Source: Anisakis pegreffii (Eukaryota; Nematoda; Chromadorea; Rhabditida; Anisakidae). Taken from it: a stretch of DNA of 64,000 nt. The translations under genes and the position numbers were made by a program. How positions within the stretch are numbered: the stretch's first letter is position 1; the number at the start of each line of letters is the position of its first letter. The notes under the pieces were generated by a model that saw only the letters and a program-made list of their open reading frames with translations, made no database searches and was not told the DNA's origin. Positions 35,001-46,900 of the stretch are shown here, piece by piece. The stretch spans positions 124,001 to 188,000 of the forward strand of contig JAPYMA010000735.1 in the NCBI GenBank assembly GCA_035041965.1, written 5' to 3'.

Positions 35001-38000
35001 AGATTATTATTGTTACATTTGGAAGAATCGTATCGAATATTCGTCATTAGCTTCGGATTTTCACGCTCGGTGACCATCATAGGACACTCCAGAAAAGGGA
35101 AATCGCAAATAGCAAAATCGCCTTGATTAATAGGAACGCATTGGTATTTTTTGCTGTTGTTATTTCATTCACTCAATTCGGTGATATTACGAATAAAAGC
35201 ATTCATGCAGAGAACCCACTTAAAAGTGGAGTGGCAGGTGTCCGCAATAACATTCGGTCATTTCAATTTGACTCAACATGAAACGTTCACGGAAATATTA
35301 ATAATGTATAAAAATTTGTGCATGCACTTACGCGTAGTTAATTACGCTGACACATGAATTCGTTAAGACGCTTCATTTAAGGTTGGAAATAAACATACGT
35401 TATTCCTGTCACGATCAGGGAAGTAGAAAGAGTGAAAGGTTGGAAAAACTTGGGTTGCAGATTGTGGTATCAGTTTCGATTATGGTGAATGTATCACTGT
35501 CCGATGTTTCTAAACAGATACTGGAAATCATCCGAACACTTGAAATCATCGTCCAGAACAAATAGCACATAAACTTCAATTTGGTACATCGTGTGTTTAA
35601 TCACTGTTCGCAGATGATCAGTGAGGAGCATTCGATTGCAGATTCGGATTCTGCATATGTGATTGCATGTAATTAAGTGGCCCATTGCTCAGTTGTAAGA
35701 GAATGAAAAGTCGACTTTTTCAGGCAAAGAAATTCATGCTTTTTGGCTATCTTCCGTTATTTCCAAAGAAAATGCATATATAGGAAAATGTTCGTTATTC
35801 GGATTCTACTTGTAAAACTGCTCCGGAAAATGAAGTTCTTATTTTTTACTTAATCTTCTACCTTGTGTAATTATTTAATTGCTGTCTGGAAAGAGTGCAT
35901 CATAAATAATTAGCTTCATTTGGGAACTGATTATTGCTGTAATTCATGTATGTTATTGGACCTCTGCTGAGCGAATTTCAAACTGCATCATGGAAGATCA
36001 ACGTGACTCTTCATTTGGCCGTTATCTGTCGAGTCCATGACCAGCATTACTGAAGTTCAAGTTTGAGTGATTGCTGTTTTGGACCCTCAAATATCCGAAT
36101 GAATAGAAGAGCGAAACAGTTTGCAAGGTTGCATTTCCAGCAATAGAAGTAGCATGGACAGTGTTAACGGAACGCAAAATGCCACTGTAGAAATAAAAGA
36201 GACGACAAGTTTTTTGCGAGTTCTTCGTATTTTTTTGCGAGAAGTTGTTTAATCTGTTTAGGTAGTTATCAGCTTTTGGTTGCCTCATTAGGAACAATAT
36301 ATTACGATTCTGATCATGAAGGAGTGAAACTGAACAAGAAGCTTGAATTGACGCACTGTAAATAAAGAAATGTTCCGAATGAATTATGTTGAAAGTGCGT
36401 TCGTACGAACCGGTTATGCTGACTATTAATAATATCGGTCATACCAGGTGATCTGATCATATCAGTAGAGTTGCATCGATTCATCCTTTCCACATCGAAG
36501 TTTCTTTTCTCTTTTTGTGCATAAAACACAGTAGAGCTGATCTGCAACCAATTCAAATTCACAAAAAATCGAAATGCCCGTTTCAAAAAGGAAATTGCTG
36601 ATGATCGAATGAGTGAAAGGATATGGTGATCAATCTGCTTGCACGTCTCAAAAAACACACCTAATCCAAACAACTGGTTATACCGGCACGTCCTTGCAAA
36701 ATACGCTGCATAATTTTGTTTCATTCGATCATTGTCGCTTGATGGAATGAATTTAATAAAATAATAATAATGAAAAATTTGAAGATACTAATTGCGGTTC
36801 ACCAACTCTTGAGTGACCATCTATCTAGTCATGTTTTCGTCAGTTACTTCGTCATGAGAACAGAAATACTCAACAATTAAAGCTTGTACCGGAATCTGTG
36901 ATCGTTTATAATTTTGAAATCAATGTTGTACCCCTACTCCAATGGTATGAATCATATGTTGAACATCCAAAAATGCTCAAATAAACAATTCTCAGAATTG
37001 GACGCTCGAAATAATTGGCATTGCAGTTGGCGTCTGGCTATTATCAGTAGCTCTCAATTTTGATTATTCACTCAAAAACGGATAATCCGTCCGAATGAAC
37101 AGTTGACTTGACCCTTCGTCGATGTTCTTATTGAATGGTCAACAATACGCTGATCTAAGGAGCATTCTTAATTGCCACTCGTAAAAAATGCAATAGAATC
37201 ATTTCATTCACTGATGGTTCATTTGCTTTTTTTTCGCAATCCTCAAATTTTCACAGTTCAAATAATATGTTCAAACAATATGAACGCTAATGGTTGAATC
37301 GAGGAAACGTGATCATTAATTATAACCATTATTGCTGCGATTCGTTCGGTGAATTCCAAATTGTGTACAGAATTAGTGACTATTGTTTTTGCTTAGGCGG
37401 AAATTTCACTTTTATTAAAACTCGTTACATCAGAATGATGCACAATAGAGCAATAAGTTATCAAGTTCCAGATTTAGTACGCCTGAAAAGAATTTCTGTG
37501 GACTCATCGATTAACTCATAGCCACGAATGATGGCTCCTCATATGTCGAGTCCGGAAATGGAACTGATTGCTGCATGCACGTAGATTATTGCATTGCAGT
37601 TGCGGAACTGCAACGAATGCAAACTTTATGCTTATTTATTGACTGAATTGACTCGATTCATTTTTTGTACTACATTTAGTTTTGTGATACAACGCACAGC
37701 TATCTGAGTACAATCCACTGGTCAAATTCTGCAACCAACACGAGCACCTCACTAGATTTCATCATGCACTACATAAGAACGTTGATGAATTTGGAAGAGC
37801 ATTATTTATTATCAATTACAACGCCATTAACCATTAAATAATTTCAACTTATATTGCGCATTTCCTTTTTTATCATAGTGCAAACGTGGTTAGTATTCTT
37901 TGCGAAATCAAATCGAATGTTCAAAATCAAAACATGACTCCGCCCCATCGAAGAGGACTGCAAAGGGGAAAAGGACATCATCGTGCTGAAGAATAAATCA

Positions 38001-38345
38001 GTAGTAGTCTTAGTTGTGCTCAAGGCTAGTAGAAAGGTGGAGAATCAAGTTTACACTTCAAGACGCCCACAGAGAGGAGAGGAGAGGAAGTGTAGCAACG
38101 TGAAGGTGTGATTCTAGCCGGGAGTGTTCATCTATGCCTCTAATTTAGAGTACATTAATTTTTATTTCATCTCATTTTCATTCATTTTTGTGATATTCAT
38201 CCACACACCTCTCAATTTCCACCTTCTTTCGACTGGAATCGATCATTCATTCACAGCACATTGATCATCGCATCTCATTCTTATCACTGCCTGCCTATTT
38301 GATTGAGGACAACCTAATTGAACAAGTCAAGACTGTGTATTTCGA
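32059..38345. other. Region between the esterase-like gene and the ADAMTS locus
   Basis: No recognised gene was found. A MITE lies at 34,147-34,362 (separate entry). The longest open frame is minus strand 36,314-36,724 (136 codons), which shows no recognisable motif and is not preceded by an acceptor-like sequence. A purine-rich tract of GAGAG repeats occurs at about 38,070-38,092. Confidence 0.45.
34147..34362 (+). mobile_element. hAT-like MITE, copy B (best preserved)
   Basis: A 216-bp element starts CAGTGGTCCTCA and ends TGAGAACCAGTG, which are imperfect inverted repeats of the common CAGTGGTTCTCA hAT terminus. The flanking 8-mers ATCTATAC (34,139) and ATCTACAT (34,363) look like a decayed 8-bp target-site duplication. 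The interior has a GATGGTCTGGCACGCCGTC block and a long C-rich tract. It has no coding capacity. Related copies lie at about 4,428-4,626 and 53,826-54,184. Confidence 0.78.
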
Positions 38346-38408
38346 ATGGCAGCGGTCACTACGTCCACTCTGTATTTCCTCTTGTTTTATTTATCCATTA
38401 ACCAACAG
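38346..38408 (+). CDS. Candidate signal-peptide first exon (possibly of the ADAMTS gene)
   Basis: An ATG opens 21 codons reading MAAVTTSTLYFLLFYLSI followed by Asn-Gln-Gln, then a strong GTGAGT donor at 38,409. This is a typical hydrophobic signal peptide encoded by a first exon. The next + strand gene is the secreted ADAMTS protease, whose mapped exons lack a start codon and a signal peptide. Exon phase here is 0, but the first mapped ADAMTS exon (43,961) needs a phase-1 partner. At least one more exon would therefore have to lie between them, or this exon belongs to something else. Confidence 0.4.
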
Positions 38409-41400
38409 GTGAGTGATCACATTGCTTTCTTGTTATTTGCCATGCAAGTGTGATGATCGCTAGTGATCATTGAAAGCATAACATCGCCTGCAGGTATTAA
38501 TTAAATTACCTGTTTGTCAAACACGATTGCTCGTCTTTTCCAGCGAATCATTCACCAATAATTTCACTCAATAATCCTTAATCTCATGCAAAAGAATAGC
38601 TTTTATGCGCTAATTGCATACTCACGCAGTAATTTTTCTCTCATATTGAAGTGAAAAACTGCTACTGAAATAGAGCGCATTGAAAAGTTTCGCGCACAGT
38701 TTGTTCGAAATCACCGCAAAGTAATTCGTTCCACTCCACTCAGATTGTTTCTTAAACTTCAACGAACGAGCGTTTATTGTTTTCAGTCGCTTTTGCCACT
38801 CGCAAATCGTCGTGATTTTACGCGACGATACTGCATTAAAGACATGAAAATTACAAACTAACTTCAAAGCACAAAAAATTAACCAAGCATTTAAGAGTTT
38901 TTCTATGCCGTGATGATACTTTCATTCTGATCGAAAGTATTCAGTTTCATGTCCAATGTTTTGACGCATGCATTTTCTGCATTCATAGAGTCGAACTGGA
39001 CAAACGGGATCGAAACTGCAGTTTCTTCGTTGCTTCCATAGCAAAATTTTGCTCGTTTTTTCTGGTGTAGCAAATACTTCATAAGCTTGCTTGAAATTAT
39101 TATTATCAGGATCATAAAATCGAGATAAACTGGTTCTTCGAATTGAAAAAGGTGCAATGATTGATTTCGTTGATTTTGTGCAATGATTCTAGCGAGCCGT
39201 TTCTGATAATCTTTCGATTTCGAAACGTTACTCACAAAAGTCAGCGTTGCACTCTTCATGAAAACGGAATTTTTTTAACACAATTTTTTCACGAAGTTTG
39301 CTATATCTTCATCCGATCGTTTTTTCGAAACCATTCAATAATACCTTTTGTAGCTTTTGGTAAGAATTTTGTCCATTAAGTTCCACGACTACAACCGTTT
39401 GAATAGTTTTCGTGACTGTTTGCCGGAGGTAGACTTGAGGCAAAAACTGAATTGAACAAAGCGATGAAAGATAGCTGAAGTTTAGTTCTTTTTCAAATTT
39501 GGAATATTATGCGGAAATCATGCGACGAATAAGCCTCGTTTGTAAGTGAAGCATCTAAGAACACTGGCAATTGCTGATTAAATGAATAAATAAATAAACG
39601 ATAACAAAAAGGTTTCGATGTGATACAGTATTGAACGTCATTTGTCAATGGAATTGTTGTGTTGGAAAGAAACTGGATTGTGCGGTTGTAATTGCAGACG
39701 AATGATCACTCATTTAACAACTCGATTGAAACTCTTCGTTTCGTTCCTTACAAACCATCTTTTAGTTAGATTTTGTATGCGAATGCGAGTATTTTGTGCA
39801 TATTATTCACGAATCTTCAAAAACAAAAATACTTTAAATCCTTACGAGGTGAAGCTGACTCTAACAAGTTGAACTTCATCCAGAAAAATTTACCTTGATC
39901 AATGATCACGTTCTATTGTTGTGTGTCTGAATAGACTCGTATTGGGAACACATTTATGTTCCGATCTATTAAAAGACATCACAGTTTCGATTCATCTGAA
40001 ATCCAAAATAATCATTGTTGTGAGCTAGAGAGGAGGTTATATCTGGAATGGTTCGTTATTCAGGAGACTAACCGCATTTCACTGCCTAAATTATCACATC
40101 GATCGACCTGCAGTGATCTCATTTCTGCCACTTAGCTTGAGATGATTCTTCTTGAATTATTATTTTTGGTTTTGGCAACGTTGAAAATTGCTTTTAATGG
40201 AAATACGGTTTTGTATTATCGATATTCAGCGCGCGAATGATCACCTGTGATCCGATTTTATTCTGTGGCGATAATCGAAACCGACGTATGAGCGTTTATT
40301 GTAGATGCATTGTCGAGGCATATTATTTTCTAGCCACGAATTTCTTGGAATAATAAGTTTTCGGTGATATGATATTCAAATTTCGTTTCGAGTTGTTTTT
40401 TGGAAAAATGAAACTTGTTTAGCTCGAGTAAGTTTCTCGACATCGGTTGTAATAAGTGGGAGGGGGGGGGGAGGATTATTGCGGAATTGACCTGAGTTAC
40501 TTCGTTACGCATGCCTCATCAATTCTTCGGCTGTTATTCAGCGATTTTGTTCATGAACTGAATTGTTTAAAGCACATGAATTTGCAACATTTACATTCAA
40601 AATAAGAATCTGATGTTTCTAATGTTTGGTTTTCAATCTGATTCCGTTATAAAAGTTGATTTCCCTTTCGAACCGTACTAGCAAGTAATTTCCGGCCGAA
40701 AGTGCTAACGATAACGTTTGCTCCACTTCAGAAGCACATGATTGTTTGGATTGTGAGTTAATTGCATAATTCAAAATGTCACATTAGTCGACAATGATGT
40801 GTGCGCAATACAAGTTTTATTTAAGAGTGAAACGCAGGCCGTTTCCACAGTTGCGTACTCCTTGCAGACTACTGCCTGACAATCGAATGAAACAAAAACA
40901 AGTTCAGTCCATTCATTCTGAAGCTGCGCACTTCAATCTGACTTTTTGAAGTGAAACTGAACAAAGAGCAAAAATTGGTTTCACTTCATTGAACGATTTG
41001 AAACATTATATCAGGATCAGTACATCCATTCAGTATTTGGTCATCATCGATCACTTCGAGCTCATCTGAAATTACAATGCGTTACGGCACTGTAATTTGC
41101 AATTGTAGTTGTATAAAACTGCGAGTCACGGCAATCATTAACTTCTGATAATAAATATTTCATTTTCTTTTCTTCAATTTGCAATTTCCTCACATAAAAA
41201 CCTCAATTTTGATGAACCAGTTGCAAGCGCTATTCACTCGATGCACTCTCATTATCCTCGTTTCTCAAGGTTGAAAATATCGGTTCTTTTTTCTATCGAA
41301 AAGTGGATTGTATCATAGGAGAGTAATTCTTGTATTAGTTTCAATTAACTTAGTTACAACTAGCAGCCGTTGGTCGATGCAAGTTTTTTTCATTTAGAAA

Positions 41401-43960
41401 TATGCAAAGTAGAAGGCAGTGTCTGAGGAGAAGTAATTGGTAGATTGAGCAACTGAATTTGCCAGGCGGTGACTGTATTCGATGCTCGTCACTGTCATGA
41501 ATGTTAACTTCCAGTTAGCGTTCGACAAAGTCGGCGTTTGAGAATCAGTTCCTTCACTGATAGTGACTTTATGAGCATGAAAAATCGCCTCATAGTTTAA
41601 CTATGCAAATTCACATCTGTAAATAGGAACATTGTTCTCCACTTTTTTTCAAATCTTATATGTTATGCCGACATGTTCACAGAGGACAATAGAAGACTTT
41701 AGAACTCATTCATAGAGTACTTATTATTGTGAATGATTCTTGAGTTGTAATAACAATGATTGTTCAACGGTGGTAAATGAAAATGCGTAAATAAATCTTT
41801 AAAAAATCAGGAAGTGAATACTGACCTCTCAACTCCGCCATTCAAATAATTAACTTCTAGATGCATGAAATGCATAACGCATTCAACTAACTGATCTGTT
41901 ACGACCAGCTGTTTTGTACATTATCAAAATTATTCATTAGCACATTCGATGTCGCAATGAAAATAACTCAAAATCAATGAATACTCCAGTCATCTGTTGT
42001 TGATTTTATTGGTGTGAAGCATGGATCAACAATTGCATTCATCTGATAAGTGCTTCGCAGAGGCGAGATGAGTCCGATAGTAAACACGATATGTGTTTTA
42101 CAGCGTGCAATAGATGCATTAAAAATGCGTTTGTATAACTTCTGGAGATGATCGTTTAAGAATGAAAGTTTTAAAGAAAAATTGTTTTCCTCTATGCGAT
42201 CAAATGATTGATATTGAGATGAATATAGAAAGGATCCATCACTGAGGTGATGTAAGGGACCATTCCACGGCAGAGGTGAATCTTGATGCGAGAAGCAACT
42301 GTTCGAGTTTGACATCTGAAAGCAATAATCACATACGCCTTGCAATTGACTTGAAGCGACCTGTCAATAACACGCACGAGTTTTGAAGGCGGTTAAACCG
42401 AATTTGTATGATAACTTCAGTGTTGATGTCAACTGTTTCGAGCAAAAATCTGTTGAAGAGCATGTCCGTAGAATTAAATTCTTTCATTGAACTGTCTCAT
42501 TTATCGAGGTATCATTCTTTCGACTATCATCAAATTCTACAGTTTTATTTACACTGAGCCATAGACCAGTAAAGACATAGTCGTCCAGTTCCATGAGAAA
42601 ATGGACAGTGGAATTAGTGCGAGAACTTGGTGGTGTTTTTCACGAGCTAGAGCAATCAAAAAACATCATAATTGATTGGTTATTTCATCTAAACAAATGA
42701 TGTTCCAGAGAAACACTGAAAATGACGTTTCAGAGCTATTATAATCATGCTGTTTTCAGCGATGTGACGCGATCGCACCCTTTCTGTCAGCCGATGAGTT
42801 GAGGTATACGTTTGGTGTGCAACAACTTAAAGACGGTCAGTTTAGAATTCGTCGATCGATTACTCATTGGTTCCAGTGGAACAATCATTTTTATGTGTAC
42901 TGCCACTAATGGTGTATTCACTTGGAACTTTTTTGTTTGCGTTGAGAACGACACAATTGCCAGCAAAAAGTCTCGGAGATGATTCGAACATATTTTGTAT
43001 CGCTTCATGCAGTTGACACTGCAGATAACATCTGGGATGAGTGATCATACCTGATGAGAATAATGCGAAGCTGATGCTGTTTAAGGCGTTTTGAAATTTC
43101 ATTGAAATGAGGTATGAGTTAGTTGATGCTTTCATAACTGGTTGCCTTGCGTTTAGAGCACTGAATCAGAGCGCTGTTCTCTGCTTGATAATCAATGCAC
43201 TCGAATTGCTGTCACTATCACTAATTTTGTTATCCTCGTCAAAAAACTGGCTCCATTTTCGTCGTAAGGTTGAACATGTCGTGTTTCGCTTCATTGCCCA
43301 TCGCGTACATGTCATTTCCTTCTTCAACCTCTTAATTTTCCTCATAAACGTATGATCTTTTAACATTATTGTAATCAATTCAATTAAGGCAATTTCCTTC
43401 TTTTCCATCTCCGAAAACCAGTTACTGATGACTGATGTTGTCGATAGCGCAGAAAAAGTATACACTTTTTTGAGTATTTCACATTGGAAACACCTCTTAT
43501 CACTTGAGGAAATATCGAAACTTGATATATGTTCTAGGGGATAGCCTTAGCAATTCAATCTGAAATGATATTACGCTCGAGTAATTCATGACACGGCTGG
43601 TGAATAATGGTGAATTGGAGTGAATTATTTAATGTGTCGTACGAAATAGAACATTAAAATGACTGTCGTTCAATGAGTGATCTTTGGTATGCCGGAAGTG
43701 ATTGTACACCTGTTTAATTGCTAGCGTACTTTCAATATAATTGCTCTGTGCAAGGTCGATACACCCACTCACTACGTTGTTGGTACATGAATTGTAGGGA
43801 CACCGCAGTAAGACTGTGCTTGAGATAGATTTGAATGCTCTGTTATGGAGTGCATTTCGGTTGCAGTCAAATATGAATTCAATTTCAAGTTCAAGACTGA
43901 GATGATTTCAAACGTTAATCTTTGCTGAACATTTAGAACAACTGATTTTGTGCTTTACAG
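38409..43960. other. Putative giant first intron / intergenic stretch before ADAMTS exons
   Basis: There is no recognisable protein-coding exon here, although at least one missing ADAMTS 5' exon may be hidden in it. A G-run occurs at about 40,459-40,472. On the minus strand, 41,974-42,315 is a 113-codon frame whose ATG directly follows a TTTCAG acceptor (see findings). Minus-strand frames at 38,622-38,867 and 38,903-39,259 are unrecognised. Confidence 0.4.
41974..42315 (-). CDS. Possible short nested antisense gene, unknown product
   Basis: Read on the minus strand, a TTGCTTTCAG acceptor is immediately followed by ATG and 113 open codons, ending at a TGA. The product begins MSNSNSCFSHQDSPLPW and is moderately rich in Ser, His and Ile. 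I see no signal peptide and no known domain. An acceptor abutting an ATG is what a trans-spliced nematode mRNA start looks like, but a single frame of this length could arise by chance. It would be nested antisense in the putative ADAMTS first intron. Confidence 0.25.
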   Translation of the reverse strand: MSNSNSCFSHQDSPLPWNGPLHHLSDGSFLYSSQYQSFDRIEENNFSLKLSFLNDHLQKLYKRIFNASIARCKTHIVFTIGLISPLRSTYQMNAIVDPCFTPIKSTTDDWSIH

Positions 43961-46900
43961 TGCCAAAGTACACAGAAGTCTTTCCGGATGCATTCTATAC
44001 AGAAGATGGACAATTGCAAAGTTTACATATCAATATAAGTAATGAGGGACATGATCTGGACTTCAAACCGAGCATCACTTCGCTCATTCCATCGCATCTT
44101 ACTACTGTCTATCGGAACGGCGATGGCAGTGGACAGCTGCACGTCAATTTACAACCGAAGAGTTGTCATTATCAACATCGGTCCAACGAGACGTTCGCTG
44201 CCGTTAGCAACTGTGACGGCAATCTGGTTCGTACTTTATTCGTTGGTTTTGGAATCAGTATTTGATTGATTGAGTTGTGATGAACAGATGAAGTTTAGAA
44301 AGGCATAATCGTACGTCCAGAAGGGGTTTATGTGATACATCCCGTTCCTGATCGTCATGTGCATCGTTTTAAAAGGAATAAAGGTTCGTTCATTCATTCC
44401 TGATTCATTGCTTGGAGCAACATCCAAAAAATTGATTGAAAAATGAATGAATGAATTGATTTGTTGATTGCTCAAATGACACTGATTCAACTAAACGAGA
44501 GTTCTTCTTCATGTGTCGACGACTGTTATACCGAAAAAGTTTAGTTTACACAAACGAGTTTGCGTTCAAGAACGCTGAAAATAATTGTTATACTATTGCA
44601 AAACATAAATCACATTAGTGATTGCTTAGTGCAGTGAATGCACTTCAAAATCACAATATTTTGTTCCGCAATAGCGAGCTTATTTGGCGATCATCTTGAC
44701 TCGATAAAAGTTCACTACCAACAAGTTTTAAACCATAAACCAAACCATAACTAAACCATTAATAGCAAGAGATCTTTGTTTCACAGAATCGAACTCACCG
44801 CATGGATTACATGTGTTATACAAACGTGAGGTGAAGACTGAAGAGGATTTTTGTGGTATTGAATCAGTGATCTCATCAAATGAATTGACGGAAGACGAGA
44901 GTGCAGTTAGTGAGGATATTTATACGGTCGGTGAAAGACTCACTCAAGAGAGCGATTTAATCGTACGTTGTCGTTGTTCATATTGTCTATTGTGACTTTC
45001 GACATTCAATCCAACAATATTTCTCTCAGGCTGAATGCAGTCAAGTAATTTTGCCGTAAGAATTTTGCGTGAATGTTATCACGTTGATTGGAAAAAAACA
45101 AAAATGCACCTGGAATCGTTTGTTCGGTATTTTTAGAAAATGACACACATTACATCTTTTTCATCAACTTAATGAGAAGTTTTTTCTTTTAAACAAGTCG
45201 TTTGAATAGATGCGATTAATTTAGTGTTGCTTGGCGAAAAAAGAATATTGATGAGTGTGAGCAGAAAAATTTAACCCATGAAGTGGTCGTTTTTGAAATA
45301 AGGTTTTTCAATCATTCATTCGAAAATTAGTTCTCATCGTAGGCATTAATTTGGTGAATTATGAACACAAACAATGATTCACGGTTGCATTTGTTTCAAC
45401 AGTTGGGCGCTCTATCGTTGAGAGACTTCCGTATAAGTTTTGCTGCCATTCAAGGGGATTCATTTGAAGTTTGATATAAATCGAAGTGATGAAGAAAAAG
45501 AAGCAACTAAAGTAGCAACAGGTTGTAATGAATTTAACGAATGAGTATTATTTGAGGTGGAATTGGCGATTTTCGTTGACGAATTACTTTGGCGACATTT
45601 TAGTAGTAAATATGGTGGATCGGCGAATTCAAAATTAGAAGATTATGCGTTAACGATGTTGAATAATATTCAAATAATGTATCATCAACCAACAGCCGTA
45701 CCGCAGTTAACGTTTCACGTTGTACGATTCGAAGTGCTCACTACACAACCTGTACGATAATCATACATGATTAATTATCTGTCATTCACGTTCTTTACAT
45801 TATTCATTCCTTGAACGCCAAACATGATTTAATTGTTACCAACCAACAACTGATAAACTTATCATATTCGCTGTGAAGTGGGACGGTAGAACTTTAAGCC
45901 GTTAAAAGCATATTCCAATCGAAGCAACACATCTGAAAATGAGTAATTCTCACAAAAGAATCCATATGTTGCTTGAGCATCGAGAGTATTTCTAGAGCAC
46001 AATGGCAGCACATTTACACAACAACGGACATGCACAGAAATACCTCGATCGATTCTGTCGATATCAAAGAACAGCTGGAGCGCGCGACTGGGATCATGCA
46101 TTCCTGCTGACTGGGTATGTGAACGCAACTCAATTTGCACTTTTTGTGATGCAATTAGTTGGTATGTAAATGTGAATGAAATGTATTCAGTTATGACATT
46201 CATCGCGGAACTGGTTCGAGATCAATCAGTGGTATCGCTCGTTTAGATGGAATGTGCGATCCGTGGAATACGTGTACCTTGGCTGAAGGTCTTGACTTCA
46301 CTTCAGCGTTTATTGGTACGCATGAACTTGGCCACAGGTGAGCATTATCATCGATGTGATTTGTGATCATGTTTCATAAATAATGTCATGCAGCGTTGGT
46401 ATGCGCCACGATGAGCCTTATTGTCCATCGAAGCACATCATGAGTTCTTCGTTGGGTCCTGGCAAGGTGACCTGGTCTACATGTTCTCTCAGAGACTATC
46501 ACACATTTTTGCAAAGACTTGAGTAAGTTTCGCTTTGCATTCCTCCTTTCGTCTCTTTCTTAAACAAATACCTCTTGATGTTTTTCTTTTGCGATCATCC
46601 ATCACTCGAAGTCTTTTCCAGATGCATCTTGAAAGAGAAAATAGATTTATGAATTTTGCTCGATTTTGCGAGTTCTGAGATTGACGAAGTCTACTGCTCA
46701 CCATCAGGATGTTTTAGCCAGTTCTATGCTCTGCACCTCGAATCTTTTTCTCCCGAAAGGATCAGTCAAGCTGAACAGAACGCTTAAGTTTACAATGTAT
46801 AAGTTGCATTGCAGTAGTCGAGGAAAGAACTGCTTACGTGTATCAAATCTTCCACAAACACTAACGATGAGAACTGATCAGAAGCCTGGCCAAATCTATG

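Noticed and set aside
36314..36724. Minus-strand frame of 136 codons
   Set aside because: No motif, no acceptor before the ATG and no neighbouring exon in phase; its length is plausible by chance in a window of this size.
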